Below the pieces are notes generated by a model that searched no databases, had not been told where the DNA came from, and worked only from the letters and a program-made list of their open reading frames with translations. 25,380 nt of DNA from an uncultured Clostridia bacterium (GTDB taxonomy: Bacteria; Bacillota_A; Clostridia; TANB77; CAG-508): positions 1-25,380 of the forward strand of contig CANRFI010000013.1 in assembly GCA_947629855.1 (NCBI GenBank), written 5' to 3'. A program made the translations under genes and the position numbers. This document shows, in pieces, positions 25,189 through 25,380 of this stretch; position 1 is the stretch's first letter; every line of letters begins with the position of its first letter.

Positions 25189-25380
25189 ATGAATTGGTAT
25201 TTACAATCAAGTGAAAATTCAGATGTTGTACGAAGTACAAGAATAAGATTTTCTAGAAATATAAATGGATTCCCTTTTGAATTAAAAAAAGAGGAAACCA
25301 AAAAATTAGAAAACAAAATAAAAGATTCACTTTATGAAATAGGATATAATTTAAAATTTTTAAAATTAGCAGATATGGAT
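25189..25380 (+). CDS. mcsB: Protein arginine kinase McsB, N-terminal part (runs off the window)
   Basis: The first 64 codons are open to the end of the window. MNWYLQSSENSDVVRSTRIR and the following FSRNINGFPF match the N-terminus of McsB, including the STRIRFSRN segment that lines the nucleotide site of guanidino kinases. McsB phosphorylates arginine residues, including those of CtsR. ATG 25189 follows TTGGAGGG and begins 3 bases after the mcsA stop, so the two are translationally close. A CGA codon (VVRS) is read as Arg. Confidence 0.93.
   Translation, partial: MNWYLQSSENSDVVRSTRIRFSRNINGFPFELKKEETKKLENKIKDSLYEIGYNLKFLKLADMD

Overview
The window is AT-rich chromosomal DNA of a Gram-positive, low-GC bacterium. 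The gene content (SepF and DivIVA, CtsR/McsA/McsB with canonical CtsR boxes, a Clostridia-type prepilin-like protein, an Fe-S scaffold next to a GGGtGRT protein, AAGGAGG-type ribosome binding sites) points to an uncultured member of the Clostridia. That placement is inference; no rRNA or tRNA gene lies in the window.

Layout: 1-744 is the end of a division cluster (sepF, divIVA). 917-1985 holds rsmD and a coiled-coil protein. 2119-7841 holds ftsK, an unknown 527-residue protein and a beta-CASP metallo-beta-lactamase RNase. 7854-9824 is a GH15 glucoamylase-like enzyme. 9939-10943 is gap, then comes a leader ORF with an attenuator-like terminator in front of carA-carB. A prepilin-like protein precedes pgk-tpiA-gpmI, which finish the lower-glycolysis set. 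A YezG-like immunity protein, the Fe-S scaffold/GGGtGRT pair, a convergent nfeD-SPFH operon, a predicted small frameshifted ORF and the CtsR-controlled ctsR-mcsA-mcsB operon follow.

The striking feature is genome-style, not local. Seven conserved genes (rsmD, ftsK, the MBL RNase, carB, tpiA, the Fe-S scaffold and nfeD) are each broken in the plain reading by one or two frameshifts. Every break has the same form: an in-frame CGG codon followed by A or T, where skipping only the C restores the conserved protein with GGA/GGT (Gly) as the next codon. I find ten such sites in recognisable genes, plus an eleventh that joins two halves of a 60-codon ORF. By hand count, about 28 other CGG trinucleotides on coding strands lie out of phase and none is associated with a shift. 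No in-frame CGG is read as Arg anywhere, although CGT, CGA and CGC are. This looks like systematic +1 recoding at CGG (an unassigned or hungry codon, or a CGGN quadruplet read as Gly). A frame-blind sequencing artefact is the main alternative to exclude.

I give the frameshifted genes as single CDS entries and mark each CGG site separately.
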